Of a stretch of DNA of 64,000 bases, positions 55,438 to 64,000 are shown piece by piece. This DNA comes from Deroplatys truncata (taxonomy: Eukaryota; Arthropoda; Insecta; Mantodea; Mantidae). The stretch lies in contig CM060985.1 of NCBI GenBank assembly GCA_030765065.1, positions 177,756,096 through 177,820,095 of the forward strand, written 5' to 3'. Each line of letters starts with the position of its first letter. Position 1 is the first letter of the stretch. Both the position numbers and the translations under genes were made by a program. The notes beneath the pieces were generated by a model. That model saw nothing but the letters and a program-made list of their open reading frames with translations, made no database searches and was not told the DNA's origin.

Positions 55438-56314
55438 AATCTGATGTGTTACACTCACATGACTTTCTCTACTCTCTACTATTTTTACAAACGCTTATTC
55501 TCCATATGCTTCATGTTAATCGAGATATCGAGATGTCAATCTTATTGATAATTTTCTTGTAGATGCAAGGGGAATATGGTAGCTTTTAAGCGATAGTCAA
55601 ATATTTTGACGCTGGTTGCTATGTGGCGCACTCCATTCTCTTTGCATGTCCAGGACATAAAAAAAATGAATAACGAATTTGAGAAAAAGTATAAGTATTG
55701 GAAAATTTAAGGGAATAACAAGCAATATCTCGCAAACGGTTCACTCAACAAAAGAAATGTATATGACATAAATTGTGTATTTTAACGCGATCTACATTTT
55801 TCATGTAGTAAAATTTTGTCTATCTCTTATGGTTTACCAGTTATGCAAAAGTCGTTCATAATGAAGAATACTTTTGGAGACATTCCCAGAAAATTTGAGA
55901 TATACATTTTATTTGTCATGACAATATCTTAAACATATGATATTTTAATCAAAATCGTTAGAGCCGTTTTTGAGAAAATTAAAATTTTCGAAAAATGTTC
56001 CATGTAAAGGGTAGTCTGGGGTGGGGGGATTTTCTTGAAAACCTTCGTGTCGCATCTCTGAAAGATACTGAACCTAAATACCAAGTTTGGTGTTTATCCG
56101 ACTCTTCGTTTTTGAGTTATGCTGTTCACAGACACACAGACAGACACACAGACACACAGACACACAGACAGACACACACACGGACATGTTTCCAAAAATG
56201 CTTTTTTTGGATTCAGTGAGTCTCAAAACGTGTATTTCCGGTGAAATCTCGGTATCGAAATTTTGGGTGGAATACAATACTTCCCCTACTTACTATACGT
56301 AGTAGAGAAAGTAA
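55438..56314 (+). repeat. Family A repeat, complete, young (plus-orientation reference)
   Basis: It runs from TCTGATGTGTTACACTCAC to CTATACGTAGTAGAGAAAGT and AA. Both 11-bp inverted repeats are perfect, and the CA/CAGA tract is at 56131-56180. It sits directly in the tail of SINE family 4. Confidence 0.92.
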
Positions 56315-56361
56315 TAAGTGGTAATAGCAAATGCCATGCCATTTATCTACAGACAATGTAA

Positions 56362-56935
56362 GCAGTTAGACTGGACGGCAACCTAACGACATCTGCATGG
56401 CACGAAGCATGGCATGCGCTGGGGGTCCCTGTGGGCACGCGATGAAGCAAGATGGCATTTCCAGGGATGAGACCTGGAAGGCCAGCTGCCTTTCTGTATT
56501 GGGGCGGCGGTTAGACTGGACGGCACCCTAATGTCATCCGCACGGCATGAAGCAGGGGTTACAGGGATGAGACCTAGAAGGCTAACTGTCCGCCTTTCTT
56601 TGTGAGGGCGGCGGTTAGGCTGGACGGCACACTAATGCCATCTGCACGGCATGAAGCAGGTGGTTACAGGGATCAAACCTAGAAGGTTAACTGTCCACAA
56701 TCTGTGTATGAGGGCGGCGGTTAGACTGGACGGCACCCTAATGCTATCTGCACGGCATGAAGCAGGTGGTTGCACGGATGAGACCTAGAAGGCCAACTGT
56801 CCGTCTTTCTGTGTGAGGACGGCGGTTAGGCTGGACGGCACACTAATGCCATCTGCACAGCATGAAGCAGGTGGTTGCACGGATGAGACCTAGAAGGCCA
56901 ACTGTCCGTCTTTCTGTGTGAGGACGGCGGTTAGA
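56362..56935 (+). repeat. Tandem array, about five units of 104-106 bp
   Basis: TTAGACTGGACGGCA or TTAGGCTGGACGGCA recurs at 56511, 56615, 56721, 56826 and, truncated, 56931. A longer, diverged unit starts at 56366. Each unit also has GGCATGAAGCAG, GATGAGACCTAGAAGG and CTGTCCG. The units are GC-rich and very similar to each other. The array ends exactly at Tc1-like sequence. Confidence 0.92.
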
Positions 56936-57448
56936 CTGACTGTGGTGAGCACAGCGTGGAGGGCTGCATTGTTGAGCGGCATAGCGGACAAACACCAGGT
57001 GTGATGGTTTGTAGCGCCATTGGTTACAACAATCGATCTCACCTCCTACGAATTGAGGGCACTTTGAACAGCAACCGTACATAACGTGGTTGTAGAGCCT
57101 GGGGTACTCCCTCTGCTTCGGGCATCTGCACAGGTCACATTTCAGCAGGACAATGCCCGACCGCATACTGCGAGGAATGTACAAGCCTTGTAAGAAGAGC
57201 GACGGATACCATTGCTTCCCTGGCCTGCACGTACGCCTGACATATCGCAGATTGAACGTGTCTGGGATATGGTTGGTCGGCACTTGGTGTGTCATGGTCC
57301 TCCAGTATCCAATGTCACGGATTTGTGGGCTCCAATACTAACTGCGTGGAGGAAAATTCCTCAGGAACGTATTCAGAACCTTTTTGGTTCAATGCCACAG
57401 CGTATAACAACTCTAATTGCAGTGCATGGAGGCCACACCAAATACTGA
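56936..57448 (+). pseudogene. Tc1-like transposase, catalytic-domain remnant
   Basis: Shifting frames give GYNNRSHLLRIEGTLNSNRT at about 57018-57078, then ISAGQCP/QQDNARPHTARNVQ near 57145-57190 (second acid), and a 79-codon open end from 57212: LPWPARTPDISQIERVWDMV (third-acid region), WRKIPQERIQNLFGSMPQRI, and the terminal GGHTKY with stop. This is the standard end of Tc1-like transposases. The first acid and the DNA-binding domains have been replaced by the tandem array. Confidence 0.82.
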
Positions 57449-58050
57449 ATATTAGGGTTCAAAGGTCATGTATAGATTTGAATATTTTATCCTCTGTTAC
57501 TTGTCATGTATCTAGCCTGGGGTATTAAATTCATTGAATTCACGCGTTTCCTTCTTGGTGTTGCAATTTTTACAAACGGCAGTGTATTTTCTCGGTATCA
57601 ATTTTTGAATGGAGTGCAATGCATTACGTACGTGGTAGATAAAGTAAAGAAAGTAAATACCAATGTAGGGCCCTTTAAAGCACACCATTTATGCCAACTA
57701 TCTTTCCTTTTCTTTTTGGTTTGTTTGCGGCGTTAGCCATTTCCGAGATATTCTTTCTGATTGGTTTTAATTTTCACACACTTATACTTTTCCCAATTGG
57801 GAATTCATTCCTTTTTCTCTCGTGCTCTTACAAAGAGAATGGAATTTCAAATCCAACACATAGCGACCAGCTCTTAAGAGATTTGACTATAGCTTACACC
57901 TTCTTTATTCTTCTAATCCTCTATAAGTCAATGTATAGATAATAAAACCTAGTCTGCAAAGCTTTATCTAAATTAACAAGAACTACATAAAAAGAAAGTT
58001 TGTAAGAATAGTTTATGGAAGGATGGGTGGAGAAAACCATGTGAATGTCA
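57449..58050. repeat. Old family A sequence
   Basis: 57540-57645 is a right end (GGTATCAATTTTTGAATGG, ACGTACGTGGTAGATAAAG). 57646-58050 is old body with CATAGCGACCAGCTCTTAAG and a weak GGTGGAGAAAACCATGTGAA end. Confidence 0.55.
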
Positions 58051-58439
58051 CATTTTTCCCTCTAAATAGCTAAATGATGTGTGTTTATGTGAACCCAAAA
58101 TTAAACTTTTTTCTCGCGTACCTTCATAGTTTAAGTCCCTCTTGTTATAGAGGTATTCATATGGAATGTTTGAACATAGCATGTAGCAGTAACTAGGTGA
58201 CGTACCGGCTCGTTATTCTTCTGATCTATTGCAAACAACCATGAACACAAAGGCGATAGGAGAGTCCTAAGAGACGCATTTTTAAAGTAAATGTCGCTTT
58301 AATATTTTGCCGCTGCAGTCTCTATTTTCAGCATGCGCGATCACTATCTACATTCATTAGGAAGCGGGCGCAGCTGTGAGTGATCGTTACTTTGTGTTTT
58401 CCTGTTGTTAGAGTGTTTTATAATGTTCGAAATAATCTC
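58051..58439. other. Unassigned sequence, possibly mariner 5' flank
   Basis: No match until the mariner reading begins near 58440. Confidence 0.35.
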
Positions 58440-59835
58440 TGAAGCAGATCGGTGATTCGTTTTTTGAACGTGAGAGGTATTACGCCAAAAAACATTCATA
58501 GCGAATTGTGTGAGGTTTATGAGGAAACAATAAGTGACAATGCCCGGCCACACACAATCAAACAAATTCAAGATTTCATCTCATTAGATTTGATTGGAAA
58601 CAATTCGACCAACCACCCTACAGTCCGAATTTGGCCCCAAGCGTTTTTCAACTGTTTCTTCATCTGAAGAAAACATTTCAAGGATGATTTGGCGTTCATC
58701 AAAGTGAAGTGGAATTGTTCTTTACGTTGTTTGCTGCTGCGTATGAAAAGCCGATTTGAAGTAGGAGTCCTATTATATTTCAACTGTTGGGGAGCCGAAC
58801 TTAAAATTCTTTGCAACCACACGTATAGTAAACAGTTTCCGGTAGCCTTCGCCCCAAATGTATTTTCAGGTGGCCTTTGCCCCAAGTTTAAAAAAGTATT
58901 AACTTTGTAATTAAACTGTTTCTTTAAATATCTAATATTTATGTTTGTCTCGGCTGCGTTAGTATTATTCTAGAGACATGGGTATCTTGGCAGGGCGTGA
59001 TGCGACAAGAATGTAGGCTTACACAGAGTATTATTTTACTTCACTACTACTGATATAGAGAGCTGAAAGATTCTTTTTATTAATTAATTACAGTTTTTAA
59101 CACATAAACTTCATTTTCGTCTCACACAAATACGTATTAATACTCTCGAGGACGCACAAGCAACGCATTCAGTTATGAGCACTATCTGCAGGCAACTTAA
59201 CTGTTTTCCACCGTTTAACTTGTAAATTTCTGTATTTCAAGTCTCTGATTGGCTATTTTTACTCCAATAGAATACCTGGATTTAACTAAAGTTTATTTTC
59301 TGGTTGTTGATTGGCTATTTTTATAAACTGTCACTAAATTTTTTTTATTTCTTCCAAGAATCACAAGTACTATTGTTAAACTCTCAAAATCATTGTTACC
59401 TCAAGGTTACCTCATTGTTAGCAACGTTTAACTTATTATTCTCACAGCTCCTACATTATTAAATTACGTAATACATTCACATTACATTATTACACATGGA
59501 TACAATAATATAAACAGATACAATGACTGTAATATACACTCTTTATATATTGTTACATACACATATTACTTTAAGGCGGGCTGTTAGTGAATTTACATAT
59601 TATATAATCAGACTGAAATTATTTAAGTGTTAAAAATACTGCTTCAAGAGTCGTCACCATTCTTTGACGAAGGTATACAAATAGGCTTTCTCGTTACATG
59701 TGGCTGAATAATGGAGGATTATATAGAGCAGTTGTGTAGTGATAAAAAAGATTTGGAAAATAATGTTTGTTTTTATACAAAAATATATCGGTACTTCAAA
59801 ATCTCGCCTCGTATAAAAAGTGCTCGCACAGTACC
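58440..59835 (+). pseudogene. mariner transposase with internal deletion, split by a solo LTR
   Basis: RFLNVRGITPKNIHSELCEV at 58457-58516 (first helix-turn-helix) is joined directly to SDNARPHTIKQIQDFIS (second catalytic Asp region), so the middle of the protein was lost. Then QPPYSPNLAPS-like, FLHLKKTFQG sequence runs to 58704. After the LTR the frame type resumes at 59647 with FFDEGIQI near 59661-59684 and EDYIEQL near 59719, the normal mariner ending. Two frameshifts or more. The LTR boundaries agree with the transposase break. Confidence 0.8.
58705..59646 (-). mobile_element. Solo LTR, copy 6
   Basis: 942 bp, minus-strand TGAAGCAGTATT to CCACTTCA. It is flanked by AAAG and AGAG (3 of 4 match). 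Mariner coding sequence continues on both sides, which independently fixes the ends. Confidence 0.8.
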
Positions 59836-60045
59836 GTGCTGTAACTCTTGAAAGATTGTCAATCGAATTCTGTTACCACCCTTCTAGGATGATCATGTAC
59901 CAGGTGGCCCAACCGCGCCGCATTTCAAGTGCGTAGATACCCCTTCGTGCGTTGCAGAGCTCAAGAGGGCAATTCAAAATACACACGGGTCAATAGGCAA
60001 CTGGCGAATCAACGTGTGCTAGCTTCGCTTTTTTTTCTGAAACTT
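59836..60045. other. Unassigned, less AT-rich sequence
   Basis: Includes CAACCGCGCCGCATTTCAAG. No match found. Confidence 0.3.
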
Positions 60046-60315
60046 CCCTTTATAACCCGCCTTTAACTACAATGGTCGTATCGGCGTCCTTTCCTTTGGA
60101 ACATATTATTGCCTATAGGCAATGGGTTTATAGTAACCTTTGGACTCTAATCATTAGAATCACACATACACACCCACATTCATACGTCCAGACTCTGAGG
60201 AGGATTGGGAATAATCTTGGCTAGAGAAAAATGTCCATTCTCCAGCCAGGAATCAAAACCGAGACCCTTCGCACAGCAGAAATGTGCTCCACTTACTGAA
60301 CTACGGGGCCAGCTG
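60046..60315 (-). repeat. SINE family 2, copy 2
   Basis: The minus strand starts CAGCTGGCCCCGTAGTTCAG with a damaged box B (GGTTTTGATTCC) and ends GGTTATAAAGGGAAGTTTC. It aligns throughout with 7636-7920. Confidence 0.78.
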
Positions 60316-60820
60316 AGCTAGGTTGTATTCCTCTTCCTTATCAGCAAAAATGATAGCGAATCGTGTTCATAAGAAGCGCTTCCCAGGCTTACAATAAAGT
60401 GCACAGTCCGTGATAATAGACAAAAACAGACCGAAAAGTTCTTAGTATATTTTCCACTTCAGGTACAGAAGCTTTATTTTCGAGGAATAAACTTAGTTTT
60501 TAGACTGACAAACAATTAATATATCTTTATTTAACTTATTCGTATCCGCCCTTATCTATTCCTTTTATTGCGTTTATAGTATTTTTGTCTAACATTACGG
60601 ACTATAAGCATCAAACATGAGAGCTCGTAGTGTTTCATTGCCATTTTTTCGGTTGCTATTATAAATTTTATTGATACTATTGTTATTATCATCTAACGGT
60701 ACTGTTATCCTGACTTCGCTCATCGAATAGGTGTTTGAAATTTGCCCCTGTTGATTGATACGATGCTCCAACCGCCTCTGTGCATTATCCATATGCATGT
60801 TTCTCAGACCCTGGTGCAGT
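60316..60820. other. Unassigned sequence with one minus-strand frame
   Basis: A 67-codon minus-strand frame (60595-60798) begins MHMDNAQRRLEHRINQQGQI and is polar and Asn-rich. Its product is not recognised. It could be a remnant of the N-terminal region of some element protein, or chance. Confidence 0.25.
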
Positions 60821-60954
60821 AGTAGTGGTAGTTAAGTGCGTTAACGCGCCAGTTTCCCACTGACCCACGTTTACTTGGAATTGCCCCGTTGAGTTCTGCA
60901 ACTCTGTTAACGCACGAAGGATTATCTGCACACGTCAAATACGGCGTGGTTGGT

Positions 60955-61040
60955 CCATCTGGTATAAATAGATTTTACAGTGTGGTCGGCTTTAAGTCCG
61001 TGTTGTGGAGCTTCAAGTTACAGTCTGGCTAAATTAGGCC
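60955..61040 (+). promoter_or_regulatory. Candidate RNA polymerase II promoter or retroelement 5' region
   Basis: GGTATAAATAGATTTTACAG at 60960-60979, in a locally GC-richer stretch, about 400 bp ahead of reverse transcriptase sequence. No downstream intact gene supports it. Confidence 0.3.
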
Positions 61041-61209
61041 TTTAACGTATATTGTTTTCTTTACAGGAGGATTTTGAAACGGCAGCAGGAGAATCCGAGG
61101 CAAACGTCTAATGTTCGTATCATCAGGATTATAGTGAGTCTCCACCAGTAATTGTGGTATGTATATTATGTTAGATTGTTCATTTAGCTGCTATTAATTA
61201 TCAGCTAAA

Positions 61210-62602
61210 GTAAAGCATTCATTGAAGCTGGTATTTCGGTTCCCTTATTTATTAATATTAGGTCACCTTTTCAAATAATTTGAAGTATCTTAAGAAATAT
61301 CTTAGTAAATCAAAAATGGTTATATATATCCCTGTGAATTTCAGCATAAAATAGACCAAAATACAATAACTGAATCTAAATCGGCCAGTAGAGGTGTTCC
61401 TCAAGGATGCATTTTATCGCCACTGTTGTTCAATTTATTCATAGACGATATAGCAGACGTGTTTATAGCAGAGAAAATTAATGGCCCAAAAGTAGACGAT
61501 GTCTGCATTCCTGTACTTTTTTTTTACGCTATTGACATGACAATTTTGTCAGTGACGATAGAAGGCTTACAGAAAGGTATTAACAAGTTGGAAGAATATT
61601 GTAAACAATGGAGTTTGGTGGTAAACGTTAACAAAACAAAAACAATGGCTTTCAAAAATGGCTATTTGTATGGTAGGAATGAAAAATGGTATACAAGGGG
61701 CTAGAACTACAAAGCGTTAAACATTTCTCCTATTTAGAAGTAATGTTTAATATGAGATGAAAATGTAAGAAACATCTATCAGTAACTAACTATAAAGCAC
61801 GAGGGCAGTTAAATGGATTATTACGTACCCTCTCGCGGATACCGGATATACCTGTAGATACATTAGAAAAGATGTATAACTCTATGATAAGGCTGATTTT
61901 GTTATACGGAAGTGAAATCTGGGGATAGGAAAGAGCAGAGCATATAAATAAAACACAGGTAGCATTTTGGAAAATAGTTCTTGGAGTTTCACAAGGCACA
62001 TCAAATTCGGGGGTACTGAGGGAGGTGGGATGTTATGAAGACACAATACACTGTAACATAAATGTTATAAGTACCAGCAAGAAAACCTGTCTCCTAAGTT
62101 TTGGGCATCTGATTTGGATAGGGGTTTGAGGAGAATAGGAATGGGGTCAGTATGGCAAAGAGCTGAAACAAATGACAAAAATACATAGAAAGGTGTCAAG
62201 ATAAGACTAAGAGACATCAACCAACAGGAAATAGATTCGAATTGTAAAATTAAACCTTCTCTAAGTCTAGTAAATGAAATAAAATTGAATTGGGGTAAAG
62301 AGGCATATATACTTAACTTAGGAAAAAAGAAAGTATCAGAAATGGCATGGTTTAGACTGGGGGGCTGGAGGGCGCAGAAAATCACTGGCGATTCTGGCAG
62401 GAGAATCTGCCCATTCTGTGATTTGGATGAGGACTGGGTACATATTTTGGCGAAATGTGCACAGTGGGAGAACCAGCGAACAATTAAACTGAAAGAAAAC
62501 TTCTTAAGTCCCTCAAGAAAGAGGATGGCATGTTGGGGTCTATTGGCTGACCAGAGGAACTGGAAAAACGTGGGCAATTTCTTGGCCAAAGTGTTCAGTT
62601 AG
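61210..62602 (+). pseudogene. Non-LTR reverse transcriptase ORF2, C-terminal half, degenerate
   Basis: 61370-61704 reads SASRGVPQGCILSPLLFNLF, IDDIADVF and EGLQKGINKLEEYCKQWSL, VVNVNKTKTMAFKNG. The catalytic box is YAID (61530-61541) instead of YADD, so the first Asp is Ile. 61705-62280 is full of stops with LREVGCYE-like traces. 62285-62602 is open again: KVSEMAWFRLGGWRAQK, then CPFCDLDEDWVHILAKC, a CX2CX7HX4C knuckle typical of ORF2 C-termini, and a stop after FLAKVFS. Different family from the fragments at 53-55 kb. The sequence to about 62870 may be its 3' UTR. Confidence 0.82.
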
Positions 62603-62959
62603 TCAAAGATAATTTATTTCTATTTTCCCCTTTCTTGTTCTTTTTTGTATTGTTTTCTTTTTCTGTTGCTTATTTTGACACCATACCTGTATCTTAAATA
62701 TGCATGTACGGTCAATGACCTATGCACTAAATACTTGTGTAATAACTTCAATAATTTGAAACCAAAAAAGATACCTTATCTATCCACCTACAAACTTCAG
62801 GGGTTGCTTCCTAGCTGGAAATTGAACACAAAAGTTTATATCACCTTGTGATTACCCACATCATACATCAATTGGAGCCAGTTTTCGGCGTTTGTGTGAC
62901 CATGGGTCCTTTGAGACAGACGAACGTAAGCTAAACGACGGTTATCTGCATCCTACATT
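62603..62959. other. 3' flank of the reverse transcriptase, otherwise unassigned
   Basis: A/T-rich with no frame of interest. Somewhere here it passes into the Tc-like pseudogene. Confidence 0.35.
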
Positions 62960-63665
62960 ACAACCGCTATTAACCCTATGACCTCCAACGTGTGCAGGGA
63001 TTATCACTGGCGAATTTTCCTCCATGGATATATTCCGTCGCAGGTTTGTGCAACAGGCCATCACCATTATGCAATTTCCGTCTTCAGTCCTCTTCGCGCA
63101 TTAAGTGACCTTTGGTAGAGATGACATCATTAACCTGCAAAATTGTAATCTGTGGGTTACAGAAAATGCTCACAGAATTGTGGAAGCGTATCATCAGTAG
63201 CGGTTATTGTTTGGGCAGGAATTATTGACAACCACCTACTTAGACCAGTTCTTTCACAAGACGTGATCTGAGAAGCGTATTTGGTCTTCCTGCAACACAC
63301 TCCGCTCTCATTGCTGGAGAATGTGTCTTTGGCAATGTGACTGCAGCATGATGTTGTACCAGCCCACTTCTGCATTAATGTTCGCCGACACCTCAACAAT
63401 ATCTTCTCCAGACGTTGGATTGACCGTGAAATTCCTCGATTACCGGTCTTAAACTCCGTGGATATTTACTTGTGGGGGAATCTGAAAAGCATTGTGTACG
63501 GTGAGCCCATCCTTGACATTCAGATCCTTCAACAGAGTATCCATATAACCTATGACGATATTCGGATAGTCTGGAACATTCGAACGAGTGGGGAAGTCCA
63601 TGATGCGACATATAAACGCACGCACAGCATCCCATGAAGGGCACTTTGAACATCTGTTGTGATGT
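62960..63665 (+). pseudogene. Tc-like transposase, degraded
   Basis: Shifting frames give NLQNCNLWVTENAHRIVEAY at 63134-63195, GIIDNHLLRPVLSQDVI near 63221, LPLSLLENVSLAM-like and LQHDVVPAHFCINVRRHLNN at 63345-63405 (second acid, normally QHDGAPAHF), RRWIDREIPRLPVLNSVDIY and LWGNLKSIVYGEP near 63413-63505 (third-acid region), and EGHFEHLL at the end. It matches the arthropod transposase type ending GGHFEHLL. It is related to, but clearly different from, the transposase in the 40.4-kb transposon. More than five breaks, and no inverted repeats found. Confidence 0.75.
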
Positions 63666-63796
63666 GGATGAGGCTTAGGCCATGTAGTGTGTGCTAGAGC
63701 CCTCTGTTTGATGTCGTTTTTCAATGCCATCTGCCGTGGAAACTATGCATTTCCGCACAAAACGTGATATGAGCTTCTGTGTTCCATTTCCAGTCA

Positions 63797-64000
63797 GTAA
63801 TTACCCCACCCCAGATTACCCCTTGCATAGAACATTTTTCGAAAATTTTAATTTTCCAAAAATGGCTTTAACGATTTTGATTAATATATCATATGTTTAA
63901 GATATTGTTATGAGAAATGAAATGTATATCTCGAATTTTCTGGGAATGTCTCCAAAAGTATTCTTCATTGTGAACGACTTTTGCATAACTGGTAAACCGT
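63797..64000 (-). repeat. Family A repeat, internal part, runs off the window
   Basis: CACCCCAGATTACCCCTTGC, TTCGAAAATTTTAATTTTCC and onwards to ATAACTGGTAAACCGT. The (TG)n end is missing at its left, so it is truncated or was broken before 63797. Confidence 0.8.

Noticed and set aside
55438-56314. Family A as a classical Helitron
   Set aside because: The left TC and the hairpin fit, but the right end is GTAA and not CTRR. I therefore call it only Helitron/Helentron-like and leave the class open.
56362-56935. CRISPR-like array
   Set aside because: Units are contiguous 105-bp tandem repeats with no alternating short repeat and unique spacer, in an animal-type genome.
56843-57295. 150-codon Cys-rich minus-strand frame
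   Set aside because: Antisense to a Tc1-like transposase remnant whose plus-strand motifs are clear.
62065-62589. 174-codon minus-strand frame
   Set aside because: Antisense to the plus-strand ORF2 C-terminus with the CX2CX7HX4C knuckle, which explains the conservation better.
1-64000. Host protein-coding genes
   Set aside because: I looked for long or spliced-looking frames outside repeats on both strands and found none I could support. All recognisable coding sequence belongs to mobile elements.

Overview
The window looks like AT-rich, non-genic DNA of a large animal genome, most probably an arthropod. I infer this from the mixture present: degenerate mariner and Tc1-like transposases, Penelope-like element fragments with a GIY-YIG endonuclease, several tRNA-headed SINE families, non-LTR reverse transcriptase remnants and solo LTRs. 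I see no convincing host gene, no true tRNA or rRNA gene, and nothing bacterial. The only long uninterrupted reading frame is a 404-codon, GC-rich, gag-like ORF1 of a retroelement on the minus strand. It starts at 1212 and is still open at base 1.

The dominant component is one repeat family, called family A here. It is about 0.8-0.9 kb long, with more than 25 full or partial copies in both orientations. Read in its forward sense it starts TCTGATGTGTTACACTCACATG, broken here as TCTGATGTGTTACACTCA plus CATG. It has an 11-bp inverted repeat (ACTTTCTCTAC near the left end, GTAGAGAAAGT near the right end), an internal variable (CA/TG)n tract, and a palindrome just before the right end AGAAAGTAA. 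It shows no recognisable target duplication beyond A/T. Young, nearly identical copies (for example 11.9-12.8, 38.4-39.3 and 55.4-56.3 kb) sit inside much older, diverged copies of the same family. I suggest it is a non-autonomous rolling-circle (Helitron/Helentron-like) element. That is inference.

Layout. 0-2.3 kb: gag-like ORF1, a SINE, a Tc1-like pseudogene. 2.3-16.3 kb: family A in tandem and nested form, with two mariner pseudogenes, SINEs and a solo LTR. 16.4-19.9 kb: a solo LTR, then a family-A-free island with GGAT/GATA-type satellites. 19.9-25.2 kb: a long-TIR element, mariner remnants, a Penelope-like endonuclease remnant, a solo LTR. 25.2-35.8 kb: mostly old and young family A, with SINEs bounded by target duplications. 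35.8-38.4 kb: Penelope-like LTR, a second gag-like pseudogene and a Penelope-like GIY-YIG endonuclease. 39.3-52.0 kb: an old segmental duplication whose first copy has swollen from about 2.2 to 7.1 kb by insertion of a TIR transposon, a long-TIR element, a solo LTR and family A. 52-64 kb: degraded reverse transcriptases, a 105-bp tandem array beside a Tc1-like pseudogene, a mariner split by a solo LTR, and more Tc-like sequence.

The elements do not form a pathway. Their value is as a stratified record: nested insertions with readable target duplications give the relative ages of at least six element families.
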